Shown piece after piece: positions 25,288-34,010 of a stretch of 50,881 nucleotides of DNA; positions within the stretch are counted from its first letter, which is position 1; each line of letters starts with the position of its first letter. The stretch comes from DATDAW01 sp036525185 (GTDB taxonomy: Bacteria > Verrucomicrobiota > Verrucomicrobiia > Chthoniobacterales > DASVRZ01): the NCBI GenBank assembly GCA_036525185.1, contig DATDAW010000035.1, positions 1 to 50,881 on the forward strand. Reading direction: 5' to 3'. The notes under the pieces were generated by a model. That model saw only the letters and a program-made list of their open reading frames with translations, did not search any database and was not told the DNA's origin. Position numbers and translations under genes: made by a program.

Positions 25288-26814
25288 CTACCCCATCCGT
25301 TCCAAAATCGCTTTAACCAAACCTGGGATGTCGTGCTGCGTCGCCTCAATATGCGGTTTCAATCCGTGCTCACGAAGCGTCTGGGACGTGACAGGACCGA
25401 TGCTCGCCAGTTGCACATCGGGCGGAAACGCCGGTTTCATGGCCAGAAAATACTCCACGGTCGAGGAACTGGTAAACGTAATGACGTCCGCTCCTTCCTT
25501 CTGAAAGCGGGCAAAGGCTCCCGTACGATCAAGCGTTTCCGGAACGGTCCGGTAAGCGATGGCTTCATCGACGATTGCGCCAAGTTTTGTCAATGCAGGC
25601 GCAAGAATTTCTCTGGTAACTTCGGCACGCGGCAAAAGAAAACGGAGATTTTCAATGTCGCCCTCCGCTTGGAAAACCTTGATGATTCCCTCAGCAACAA
25701 ATTCGTCGGGCTGCAGATCGACTTTGAAACGGTAATCCGCCACGCGCTTAGCTGTCGCCGGGCCGATTGCAGCAATACGAACACCGCCAATTTCGCGGGC
25801 GTCCCCATAGATTCGGTAAAACAGATCAAAGAAGGCTTCGACGGCATTTGGGCTGGTGAAAACCAGCCAATCGTATTGATGCGCATCGCGGACGAGTTCA
25901 GCAAACTCGCGCAAATTCGCCGGAGGTTCGATGCGAATCGTTGGAATTTCAAGGACATCCGCGCCAAGGGCGCGAAGCTCGGCAGAGAGGGCACCCGCTT
26001 GTTTGCGGCTGCGGGTGACGACAATGCGTTTGCCAAAAAGCGGCCGATTGTCGAACCAACGTAGGTTCTGGCGCAAATTCACGACCTCACCGAAAATCGC
26101 AATCGCAGGGGCGCTAAAACCTTGTTCCCGGGCGAGTTGAGCGACGTTTTCCAATCGGCCTCGCAGAGTTTCCTGCTTGGGCGTCGTTCCCCAGCGCACG
26201 AGTGCGACCGGCATGTCTTTCGACGCGCCTTTCGCAATCATCTCGCCGGTAATGGCCTCGAGCCGTTCGATGCCCATGAGCAGGACTTTAGTCCCCCCAT
26301 TCCGGGCAAGGCTGGCGTAGTCCAGCTGGGTCTCCGGCTTGGTGGGATCTTCATGGCCCGTAAAAAATGTGGTCTGGACAGCGATGCCCCGATGAGTAAC
26401 CGGGATGCCAGCGTAGGCAGGAGCTGCGATGGCTGACGTGACACCTGGGATGATTTCAAATGGCAAACGCGCATCCGCGAGCGCGAGAGCTTCCTCACCG
26501 CCACGGCCAAAAACAAAGGGATCGCCGCCTTTGAGTCGCACAACCCGTTTCCCAGCTGCCGTTTCATGGACAAGAACGGTGTTGATTTCCTCCTGGGTGA
26601 GCGTGTGCGCGCCAGCCTTTTTGCCTGCATAAACCAGGACAGCCTCCGGTTTTGCCCACGAAAGAATCTCCGGGTTGCTGAGGTAGTCGTAAACGATGAC
26701 GTCGGCCTGCTCGACACATTCCTTGGTACGCAAAGTGACTAGCCCGATATCGCCGGGCCCGGCGCCAGCAAGATGACAGATGCCGGGTTTTTGGGATTTG
26801 GCAGAAGATTTCAT
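25288..26814 (-). CDS. cobA-hemD: CobA-HemD fusion: uroporphyrinogen-III methyltransferase / synthase
   Basis: A 508-residue two-domain protein. Residues 1-250 are SAM-dependent uroporphyrinogen-III C-methyltransferase (HLAGAGPGDIGLVTLR, RLKGGDPFVFGRGGEE, VTSAIAAPAYAGIPVTHRG). Residues 265-508 are uroporphyrinogen-III synthase (GKRIVVTRSRKQA, 'DWLVFTSPNAVEAFF', 'ITFTSSSTVEYF'). It closes the tetrapyrrole ring and diverts it towards sirohaem or cobalamin. The start overlaps the methyltransferase stop by 4 bp. The fusion is known in several phyla. No hemC or hemB is nearby. Confidence 0.95.
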   Translation of the reverse strand: MKSSAKSQKPGICHLAGAGPGDIGLVTLRTKECVEQADVIVYDYLSNPEILSWAKPEAVLVYAGKKAGAHTLTQEEINTVLVHETAAGKRVVRLKGGDPFVFGRGGEEALALADARLPFEIIPGVTSAIAAPAYAGIPVTHRGIAVQTTFFTGHEDPTKPETQLDYASLARNGGTKVLLMGIERLEAITGEMIAKGASKDMPVALVRWGTTPKQETLRGRLENVAQLAREQGFSAPAIAIFGEVVNLRQNLRWFDNRPLFGKRIVVTRSRKQAGALSAELRALGADVLEIPTIRIEPPANLREFAELVRDAHQYDWLVFTSPNAVEAFFDLFYRIYGDAREIGGVRIAAIGPATAKRVADYRFKVDLQPDEFVAEGIIKVFQAEGDIENLRFLLPRAEVTREILAPALTKLGAIVDEAIAYRTVPETLDRTGAFARFQKEGADVITFTSSSTVEYFLAMKPAFPPDVQLASIGPVTSQTLREHGLKPHIEATQHDIPGLVKAILERMG

Positions 26815-27500
26815 GAGGAGATGGCCTGGCGTCCGAATAAGAAACGCCGGTGTTCAACGTTTTGCCAGCCCGCGATTGTGGCGAGCTCGCGAAATTCTCG
26901 AAAACTGAAGGCTCTCCGGGCGGAAAGGCGGGCGTCGTGAACGGTCATCGGCTGACGGAAAACGGTGGCGGTGATGAACCAGACGCCCGCCGTTGTGAGC
27001 CAGTTGCGCTCCAGATCAGCAACAAGTACGAAATTTTTTGCAAGACGGCGCATGTTTTGGAGGACAGCAACGGCAGCCGTTTCAGAGAAATGATGAAGCG
27101 CGAGTGAACACAGGACGCCGTCGTATGGATCGGCGGCGGAAAAAGAGCGCGCGTCAGCCCGAAGGAAACGGATTTCAGGAAATCTCTCGCTCCGCGCGCG
27201 AGCAATGGTGAGCGTAGGCTGGAGGAAATCGACCGCATCGATATGGAGGGCTATGTTCCGCCGGCGGGCCCACCCGATGATGAAGCGCGGGATATCGCCG
27301 GACCCGGTACAGAGATCGAGCAGGCGATAGGTTTTTCCAGGTTTTAGAAAACGATGCAAGTGCCACGCGATGAGGTGATAAGCTCCGAAAAAGCGATTGA
27401 GCTTTTCCAGGTTGGCGAGATCGGACTCCAATTCCGGGGTAACGGCCTCGACAATGTCCATTCGCTCGGGAATGAACGGATCGAACTGGCGGGATGACAT
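26811..27500 (-). CDS. Class I SAM-dependent methyltransferase
   Basis: From ATG 27500 the protein has 229 residues. The SAM-binding motif I is LLDLCTGSGDIPRFI, with the acidic loop 'IDAVDFLQPTL' and post-motif 'DGVLCSLALHHFSE'. The fold resembles UbiE/MerR-type small-molecule methyltransferases. The substrate is unknown; the 4-bp overlap with the cobA-hemD fusion hints at a tetrapyrrole or quinone, but this is inference. Confidence 0.85.
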   Translation of the reverse strand: MSSRQFDPFIPERMDIVEAVTPELESDLANLEKLNRFFGAYHLIAWHLHRFLKPGKTYRLLDLCTGSGDIPRFIIGWARRRNIALHIDAVDFLQPTLTIARARSERFPEIRFLRADARSFSAADPYDGVLCSLALHHFSETAAVAVLQNMRRLAKNFVLVADLERNWLTTAGVWFITATVFRQPMTVHDARLSARRAFSFREFRELATIAGWQNVEHRRFLFGRQAISS

Positions 27501-27555
27501 TGTTGCTCCAACAACTATAGCCGTTCTTGAAAAATGCCTACCCGTTGCCCGATCG

Positions 27556-28209
27556 CTAAATGATCGCCAGCACCGCAAGCAGGCGCCCCGTTTTTCCCAA
27601 GTCGCGACGGTAGGAGTAGTATTTTTGTGGGTCGGACGCCGTGCACACCCCCGGATCAACATATTCGCCCACCCCAGCCTCGCGAGCCTGCCCGCCAATA
27701 CGTCCGGCGAAGTCGACTTCGTAGTGCGGCGGACGGATACATGGTCCGAGCACAACGACCAGATCTGCTGGATCAGTCCCAAACTCCGTTTTCATGCGGT
27801 CAATTGCCGAGCGGAGGATGTTTTGTTCTGTTCCTTTTTTTCCGGAATGCAAAAGCCCAATGGCGTGCTGGCCCTGGTCCACCAGATAAATCGGACCACA
27901 ATCAGCAACGTAAATGGCGAGGCAGACGCCGGATTCGACGGTGATCAAACCATCCGTTTCCGGCACCGGACTGGCTGTATCGCGACCGACGCGCTCAACA
28001 CGGTGGCCATGAACCTGTTCGGCAGCGATAAAAGCAGATCTTTCCGGATCGATCCCGATCTGTGGCAACGTGTTGCGATGGATCTCTGCGAGAGCCCCCA
28101 AAGCCGATGTACGATCGACTTTGGTATTGATGCCGTCGACCCGCAGAATAAATCCATGGCGAATCCACGGGATCGCTTGCAGTGCGGCAAAGGTTTCAAA
28201 CGGGGCCAT
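27556..28209 (-). CDS. pgeF: Laccase-domain purine nucleosidase/phosphorylase (YfiH/PgeF)
   Basis: A 217-residue member of the YfiH family, with the zinc/active-site residues H67 in EQVHGHR, C104 in ADCGPIYL and H121 in GLLHSG, and the closing 'GPCIRPPHYEV'. The family was long called polyphenol oxidase. Members phosphorolyse or deaminate purine nucleosides and, as PgeF, correct misincorporated L-serine in peptidoglycan precursors. It lies 55 bp ahead of the methyltransferase in an apparent operon. Confidence 0.9.
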   Translation of the reverse strand: MAPFETFAALQAIPWIRHGFILRVDGINTKVDRTSALGALAEIHRNTLPQIGIDPERSAFIAAEQVHGHRVERVGRDTASPVPETDGLITVESGVCLAIYVADCGPIYLVDQGQHAIGLLHSGKKGTEQNILRSAIDRMKTEFGTDPADLVVVLGPCIRPPHYEVDFAGRIGGQAREAGVGEYVDPGVCTASDPQKYYSYRRDLGKTGRLLAVLAII

Positions 28210-28318
28210 TTCAAACGCTCAACGTTTAAGCGTGTAACTTTCAACACTTAAGTTCGTGTCCAACGTTCGTGTAAGGGGGCGCTGTGAACGTTCCATCTTG
28301 AGCGTCAAGAATTCTTCC

Positions 28319-30175
28319 CTAATCATCCTGTTTGGCATCCGCAGCCTTGCGTTTCCGCAGGTTTTCCTGGATTTCCGCTTCGGTCATTTGAGGCTTGGTC
28401 TTCCGCTTTTTTGAGAACCAGTATTTGCGGGTCTGCGGATTGGTAAGCGGATCGTCAAAGGTCTCGTGGTAGATCGTACTAGCGCCCGTCACGCGATCAA
28501 ACTCGGCGAAAGCCGAGTCGTAGTCCGACAAAGCCTGCAATCCGGTGGATTGCGCCTGAGTTAGCGCGACCTGCGCATTCAACACGTCGAGCTGGGTACC
28601 GGCGCCGGCATTGAGGCGCTCCCGGGCGAGACGGAGGGATTCTTCAGCTTCTGCAACCGCTTTTTGCTGGCTGTTGATGGTTTCACGAGCCTGAAGAATG
28701 CTCAAATACGCGTTCTGCACTTCCTGCTCCACCTGGCGGACGGAGTCTTCGTAATTGACTTTCGAGGCTTCGAGCCGGGCACGCGCCTGCAGCACCCTGC
28801 CGTGCGTGGCAAGACCGTCAAAAATCGCCCAGTTGCCGGTGAATCCGAAAAACCAGCCGTCAACTGAGTCCGTAATTTCGTCCGATCCGGAATCGTTGCG
28901 GAATTCCCATCCAGTATTGGCGTTGATCGTTGGTTTGTAACCTGCGAGCTGAACTTTGATATTCTCGACGTCAGACAAGATCGTGGCTCGTTGCACTTTG
29001 AGGAATGCCCGGCGTTCCAGGGCTGTTTGGATCGCAGCCGCTAGATTGATGTCGCGGGGATCGAATTCGAGTTTGCCTTTGACCGGAAATGGCGACAGAT
29101 CCGCGTTCGTGGGCCAGGAAACGCCGACGAGTCTGGCGAGCTGCAACTGCGCAGTTTGGTAATTGTTGCGCGCCTCAATGAGGGGTGGGCGCGCGTTGGC
29201 GAGCGCCACGGAAGCCTGCAGAACATTGAAACGCGGCACTGTTCCCGCTTCGAAGCGATTCTGTTGATCTTTCAATTGGCTTTCGAGCAAGGCAACAGAT
29301 TCCTCCTGGACTTTGATGAGGGCGCGGTTGAGGAGGACAAGATAGAACTGCTTACGGACGTCTGAAATAACAGTATCAACTGTGTCCCGGAGCTGGTAGA
29401 ATGCGCTGTCTTCAGTGATCTTTGCGGCACGAATGGCGGCAGCAACCTGGCCGCCGCTGTAAAGCAGCTGCGTGACTTCGAAGGCGACACGCCAGGCTTT
29501 ATCTGTGGTGCCGACGGTTTGTCCGGAGCTAGTCGGAAGGGACAGCTGGACCGGACGGCCATCTATCTTTGCGGGCACGGTTTGCGTCCCATTTCCACCA
29601 CCGGTATTCGTCTCGTCGGGGTCCCTTTGGTCATATGTCGCCGACGCGTTTAACTGCGGCAAAGCTTGCGCGCGGATCTCAACGACCTGACCCCGGGTCT
29701 GCTTGATCGTTGCCAGCTGAGTCAAAATGCTCGCGTTTCTCTGAATAGCCGTCGCGATGGCTTGATCGAGGGTCACGCCATTGGCAGGGCTGGGCGGCTG
29801 ATCGGCGAAGGACGTACCTTTGGCGGCGGGGTACGTTTGCTCGGACCAACTCACGTCCGACGTCACCCCCGGACCGGGCGTCGCCCCCGGAATGACCTGT
29901 TCGTCGGGGGGCGGCGGGAGCACCATCTGGCCCTCTTCCCCGGAAATCTCAGGGGGGGTTGGCAGAGCACCAATCGGAGAAGGCGATGCCACCGGAGACA
30001 CTGTCGCCGTCGGCGCTGGTGTTGGCGTCACAGCGGGCGTTGGGGAAGCGGTGGGCGAAGGCGTCGCGGTGGGCGAAGGCGTCGCAGTGGGCGAAGCGGC
30101 GTCCTGAGCCATGGCAGAAGCTCCCCAAAACAGCAGTGCGGCAGCCAATTGATGGCTAATTTTCATTTTGTTCAT
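28319..30175 (-). CDS. tolC: TolC-family outer-membrane efflux protein
   Basis: A 618-residue protein: signal peptide (residues 1-24), a Pro/Thr/Ser-rich linker of about 70 residues built from a TATPSP hexapeptide repeat, then two outer-membrane-efflux halves. Helices such as 'TLDQAIATAIQRNASILTQL' and 'RERLNAGAGTQLDVLNAQVAL' are typical. TolC proteins form trimeric export ducts. The N-terminal linker is unusual. No membrane-fusion protein or pump is adjacent. The start lies inside the end of marR (20-bp overlap), so it is translationally linked to that regulator. Confidence 0.9.
   Translation of the reverse strand: MNKMKISHQLAAALLFWGASAMAQDAASPTATPSPTATPSPTASPTPAVTPTPAPTATVSPVASPSPIGALPTPPEISGEEGQMVLPPPPDEQVIPGATPGPGVTSDVSWSEQTYPAAKGTSFADQPPSPANGVTLDQAIATAIQRNASILTQLATIKQTRGQVVEIRAQALPQLNASATYDQRDPDETNTGGGNGTQTVPAKIDGRPVQLSLPTSSGQTVGTTDKAWRVAFEVTQLLYSGGQVAAAIRAAKITEDSAFYQLRDTVDTVISDVRKQFYLVLLNRALIKVQEESVALLESQLKDQQNRFEAGTVPRFNVLQASVALANARPPLIEARNNYQTAQLQLARLVGVSWPTNADLSPFPVKGKLEFDPRDINLAAAIQTALERRAFLKVQRATILSDVENIKVQLAGYKPTINANTGWEFRNDSGSDEITDSVDGWFFGFTGNWAIFDGLATHGRVLQARARLEASKVNYEDSVRQVEQEVQNAYLSILQARETINSQQKAVAEAEESLRLARERLNAGAGTQLDVLNAQVALTQAQSTGLQALSDYDSAFAEFDRVTGASTIYHETFDDPLTNPQTRKYWFSKKRKTKPQMTEAEIQENLRKRKAADAKQDD
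30048..30096. repeat. 18-nt tandem repeat inside the tolC linker
   Basis: The 18-mer GCGGTGGGCGAAGGCGTC is present 2.7 times with one substitution in the third copy. It is in frame and encodes the repeated hexapeptide TATPSP. Copy number could change by slippage without breaking the frame. Confidence 0.75.
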
Positions 30176-30635
30176 TTCGCAGACAGTAGGTGTTAATTTT
30201 TCGGTAGATTTGGAGCCAGCACTTTTGTTCCGCGGGCTCCAGCTCGGCCATCAGTCTCAAAACGTTGGCCACGACGTCCTCGCGAATGCCCTCGACGAGC
30301 GCCATGCCCTTTTCCGTAATCCGAACGATTACTTTGCGACGGTCCTGAGTTCCGTGGGCCCGGGTCACGTAACCCATGTTTCCAAGCCGGTCGACCATCC
30401 CCGTCGCAGCGGCTGTCGTGTGGCCCATTTTTTGCGCGATCTCAGACATGATGGCTACTTCGTGATCGCAAAGGTGGGAAAGGAGAAAATACTGGGGGAA
30501 CGAAACATTGCCGCGGGCAAGCTCTTTGGAGAGATGCAGGATGAGGCTTCGCTGCAAATACATGATAATGTCGGCGAGCGCCTCGGCGTCGCGCCGCTGT
30601 TCCGCAGAGGTGGTGTTGGTGTCGAGATGGGGCAT
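30156..30635 (-). CDS. MarR-family transcriptional regulator
   Basis: A 159-residue winged-helix protein: 'NVSFPQYFLLSHLCDHE', recognition helix region 'AQKMGHTTAAATGMVDRLGN' and the wing 'GTQDRRKVIVRITEKG'. MarR proteins are dimeric repressors released by small ligands, often controlling efflux. Co-localisation with tolC fits local control of export. It has an AT-rich 5' region with a dyad that could be its own operator. Confidence 0.92.
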   Translation of the reverse strand: MPHLDTNTTSAEQRRDAEALADIIMYLQRSLILHLSKELARGNVSFPQYFLLSHLCDHEVAIMSEIAQKMGHTTAAATGMVDRLGNMGYVTRAHGTQDRRKVIVRITEKGMALVEGIREDVVANVLRLMAELEPAEQKCWLQIYRKINTYCLRNEQNEN

Positions 30636-30673
30636 TGATTAGGACGGCTACTACTTGGAAAAGCGTGCAAATA

Positions 30674-30695
30674 GTTAAGGTTATTGATATTTAAC
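30674..30695. promoter_or_regulatory. Possible MarR operator (GTTAA-N12-TTAAC)
   Basis: An interrupted dyad GTTAA ... TTAAC lies about 40 bp before the marR start in an AT-rich stretch. MarR sites are typically AT-rich palindromes in this position. Only the outer five bases match exactly, so this is tentative. Confidence 0.3.
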
Positions 30696-30789
30696 ACGCC
30701 GCGAAATTTTTAGCACGGCTTTTCCGGGATGCAAGAGTTTGAGGCATGTCCATCCGTCTGTGACAAAAGCCACCCCGCCGGCTTCCCCT

Positions 30790-31545
30790 CTACTCACGCC
30801 CCGGAGTCGCTGAAACCGCGGGGAGAATCGACTGCGATGAGTCGGGAGTCGGCGCATCACCGGCCTCATCGGTTTTTGGAGCCTTTCGGTTTGCATAACC
30901 GCCGGGATATTTGACCTCCGTCCCGGGCGGCAACACACCTTCTTCCGTGCGCGGTCGGGCCAGGGCGCCTTGGCGTTTGGCATCCCAACTTTGCGCCAGG
31001 GCTCCAAGCGAAGATTTCAGTTCGACCATTTTCCTTTCATACTCCCGGTAATAAACGCGAAGCCAGGCGCGTTTGTCCCGTTCCGTCTTCATGGCCAGAG
31101 CCTTTTCCTTCAGCGCCTGGATCTCGGGATCCAGCTGGACAGCTGTCGTCAATTTACGGAAAGCGATTTTCTGCTTCGCAATCTCTTCGGCAGATGGGCC
31201 CTTGGGTCCCGCTTCCGCCTCGGCACGCTCCAACTCCTGCATCGCCTGTTCAGCGGGGTATGGAGTGGCTGCCGGTTTGGGCTCTTGCAGCAGGGGTTCC
31301 CGGGGGACGACGGATTCTTCGATTTGCTGCTGATCAGTGCCTGCCCCAGCCGGTGCGGCGCTTGGAAAATCGGACGGCTCGGGCAACGGAACCAGATTCG
31401 GGCTCATGGATGGCGAAGCAGCCGGTGCAGCTGTTGGGGTCGCCGTCGCCGAAATAGCCGGTTCACCGGCCGGATCAATGGCTGCGACTGGTCGAATCAC
31501 GGAAAAAAGGGAAAAAACAAAAAAGGGAAAGAAAATCCGGTTCAC
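30790..31545 (-). CDS. Exported Pro/Ala-rich protein with charged helical tail
   Basis: I chose GTG 31545 (251 residues), which places a clean signal peptide first (MNRIFFPFFVFSLF...VAA). An ORF opening further upstream is antisense to pabB. Next is an Ala/Pro/Thr/Ser linker (SATATPTAAPAASPSMSP), then charged helices (about 120-205) with 'KRAWLRVYYREYERKMVELK', similar to the tail of the protein at 21018-22070. The function is unknown. It diverges from pabB. Confidence 0.55.
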   Translation of the reverse strand: MNRIFFPFFVFSLFSVIRPVAAIDPAGEPAISATATPTAAPAASPSMSPNLVPLPEPSDFPSAAPAGAGTDQQQIEESVVPREPLLQEPKPAATPYPAEQAMQELERAEAEAGPKGPSAEEIAKQKIAFRKLTTAVQLDPEIQALKEKALAMKTERDKRAWLRVYYREYERKMVELKSSLGALAQSWDAKRQGALARPRTEEGVLPPGTEVKYPGGYANRKAPKTDEAGDAPTPDSSQSILPAVSATPGRE

Positions 31546-31607
31546 AAGGCGCAAGCTATCAAATCTCTGGCATTTGCAAAGGGCGCGTCCGAAACGTAGA
31601 AAAGCCG

Positions 31608-32843
31608 GTGCATCTTCTTCCTCGCCATGCTTTTCGGCGCCTCGCGCTCGAGCTTTCGCCTGTCGAAGTCGCAGCCGGATTGCGTCATCTGCCCGGAATG
31701 GTCTTTTTGGACAGCGCCCTCGCCGGGCAGGGAGCGATTTCGATCGTGTCCGGACATCCAACACGAGTGGTCGCAAATGATTTGCCATTGCTTCACGCCG
31801 AACTGAAAAAAAGGCGCGTGGATACAGGGGACTTGGGCTTTCCGACGAGCGCAGCGATCGGCTTTTTCGAGTACGAAGGAACGTTCTGTTTTGGTTTTTA
31901 CGATGAATTGCTGGTGTTCGATCACACGCAGGAGCGTTGGTTCGGGAGCGGGGGGTTGGCGGAGGAGATTCGAAAATTTGAATCTCAACCCGTTCCGCCG
32001 TTGGAGTTTACACCGCTCCTAAGCCGGGAACAATTCTGCGCCATGGTTCGCCGAGCCCAGAAATACATCGCCGCGGGCGATATCTACCAGGTAAATCTCG
32101 CCCAGCCATTTTGCGCCCGTTGGGACGGCGACGCTTTTGCGTTTTTCGAGGCTCTTCGACACTATTCCCCCGCTCCATTCTCCGCGTTTCTCGACCTCGG
32201 CGGAAAACAGATCGTTTCTTCGTCGCCCGAATGTTTTCTGAAAATGAGCGGTCGCCACATCCTCACGCGCCCCATCAAGGGCACGCGGCCGCGCCATCGA
32301 GATCCGGCGCGCGATGAGCTTTCGGCCTACGAATTGCTAACGTCGACCAAAGAGATTGCCGAATTGGTGATGATCACCGACCTGGAACGCAATGATCTCG
32401 GCCAGATCTGCGAGTTCGGCAGCGTGCACGTGAGCGAATTGTTGAAGCTGGAGCGATTCGAACAAGTTTTCCATTTGGTCTCCACCGTCGAAGGCCGGCT
32501 TCGGCCGGACGTCAGCCATCTGGACGCCCTGAAAGCATGTTTTCCCGGTGGATCGATCACTGGCGCGCCAAAAAAGCGCGCTCGAGAGATCATCACAGAA
32601 TTGGAAAAACGCCCGCGCGGTGTGTACACAGGAGCCATCGGTTATTTCGGTAACGGCGGACAAAACGGCGAGAGCCAGTTTAGCATTGCCATCCGCACTG
32701 CCTCGAAAACGGGCAATGTGATCGAATTCCAGACGGGCGCCGGCATCGTCGCCGATTCCGTCCCGGAGGCAGAATACCAGGAGACCCTTCACAAAGCAGC
32801 CGGCATCCTCCTCGCGGCGGAACGGTTACAGAAGGAAGTTTGA
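31608..32843 (+). CDS. pabB: Aminodeoxychorismate synthase component I
   Basis: A 411-residue chorismate-utilising enzyme. The Lys224 of RPIKGTRPR is the PabB hallmark (TrpE has Ala there); 'MITDLERNDLGQIC', 'GGSITGAPKKRA' and 'GVYTGAIGYF' follow. It makes 4-amino-4-deoxychorismate for folate with PabA as ammonia donor. The annotated start is GTG. No pabA or pabC is in the window. dinB follows after 68 bp. Confidence 0.9.
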   Translation: MHLLPRHAFRRLALELSPVEVAAGLRHLPGMVFLDSALAGQGAISIVSGHPTRVVANDLPLLHAELKKRRVDTGDLGFPTSAAIGFFEYEGTFCFGFYDELLVFDHTQERWFGSGGLAEEIRKFESQPVPPLEFTPLLSREQFCAMVRRAQKYIAAGDIYQVNLAQPFCARWDGDAFAFFEALRHYSPAPFSAFLDLGGKQIVSSSPECFLKMSGRHILTRPIKGTRPRHRDPARDELSAYELLTSTKEIAELVMITDLERNDLGQICEFGSVHVSELLKLERFEQVFHLVSTVEGRLRPDVSHLDALKACFPGGSITGAPKKRAREIITELEKRPRGVYTGAIGYFGNGGQNGESQFSIAIRTASKTGNVIEFQTGAGIVADSVPEAEYQETLHKAAGILLAAERLQKEV

Positions 32844-32911
32844 ACAAAGGTTCATGACTTGCCCTTTGCTTCCTTCGCTTTCTTCTATGAAATTTTCCAT
32901 TCTTCCGTGAA

Positions 32912-33976
32912 ATGGACCGCCCGGAACGCAAAATCATCCACCTCGACATGGACGCCTTTTATGCGTCCATCGAGATTCGCGACCACCCGGAGCTCGCCGG
33001 CAAGCCCGTCGGCGTCGGCGGCGCTCGCAACGAACGTGGTGTCCTCACCACCTGCAACTACGAGGCCCGCAAATACGGCGTCCGTTCCGCCATGCCGACC
33101 TTCATGGCGCTTCAAAAATGCCCCGAGTTGATCCTGCTCCCGACCCGTTTTGACGTTTACCGGCGTGATTCCGGCATCATCCGATCCATTCTCGACCGCT
33201 ACACACCCCTCGTCGAGCCGCTCTCCCTGGATGAAGCCTACCTCGATGTCACCGCGCACGAAGGCGATCCCGCCGCGCTCGCCTACGTCATCCGCCAGCA
33301 AATTTTTCAGAAAACCAAACTCACCGCCTCCGCCGGCATCGCACCCAACAAACTCCTAGCCAAGATCGCCTCGGACTGGCGCAAACCGAATGGTCAGTTC
33401 CAGATAAAGCCCGAAGAAATCGCTGATTTCATAGCCACCGTGCCCGTTACCAGGCTCTGGGGAGTCGGCCGTGTAGGCGCTGCAAAACTGGAAAAACTGA
33501 AGATTGTCACCTGCGCCGATTTGCAGCGACTGAGCCGCATCGATCTCATAGGGCATTTCGGAAAGTTCGGCCTCGATCTTTATCAACAATGCCGCGGCAT
33601 CGACGACCGCCCCGTCGAGACCGACCGCGAACGCCGTTCGCTCAGCAACGAACGCACATTTTCCCTGGACCTACTGACCATGGAGCAATGTCTCGACCGC
33701 CTCCCCGAACTCCATGCCGAACTCACTGCCGATCTTGCCAAACAGACACATACTCCGCCTCTTGCCGGCATTTTCCTGAAGCTGAAATTCAACGACTTTT
33801 CAAAAACCAGCGTCGATCGTGCCGGTCTCACCCCCACCCTCGCCAACTACCGGCTGCTGTTGGAGGAGGCATTTGCCAGAACAGGCAAACCCGTTCGTTT
33901 GATCGGCATTGGCATCCGTTTCGCCGACCACGCTCTCCCCGGTTCTCCGAGCCAGTTGGAATTCGCGCTGGAGTGA
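32912..33976 (+). CDS. dinB: DNA polymerase IV (Y family)
   Basis: A 354-residue translesion polymerase. Palm catalytic acids are D12 (HLDMDAFYASIE) and D107/E108 (SLDEAYLDV); the finger YEARKYGV and the 'GVGRVGAAKLEKL' helix-hairpin-helix are present. The C-terminal SQLEFALE fits the beta-clamp peptide of Pol IV (QLxF type). It copies past damaged bases. No LexA box was obvious in the short upstream gap. Confidence 0.94.
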   Translation: MDRPERKIIHLDMDAFYASIEIRDHPELAGKPVGVGGARNERGVLTTCNYEARKYGVRSAMPTFMALQKCPELILLPTRFDVYRRDSGIIRSILDRYTPLVEPLSLDEAYLDVTAHEGDPAALAYVIRQQIFQKTKLTASAGIAPNKLLAKIASDWRKPNGQFQIKPEEIADFIATVPVTRLWGVGRVGAAKLEKLKIVTCADLQRLSRIDLIGHFGKFGLDLYQQCRGIDDRPVETDRERRSLSNERTFSLDLLTMEQCLDRLPELHAELTADLAKQTHTPPLAGIFLKLKFNDFSKTSVDRAGLTPTLANYRLLLEEAFARTGKPVRLIGIGIRFADHALPGSPSQLEFALE

Positions 33977-34010
33977 GGAGTTCAATCTCTTGATACATCC
34001 TCCCGTGGCA

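Noticed and set aside
30048..30096. CRISPR-like repeats
   Set aside because: It is an in-frame 18-nt protein-coding tandem repeat without spacers.
31608..32843. Anthranilate synthase TrpE instead of PabB
   Set aside because: The Lys in RPIKGTRPR and the length favour PabB; no trp genes are adjacent.
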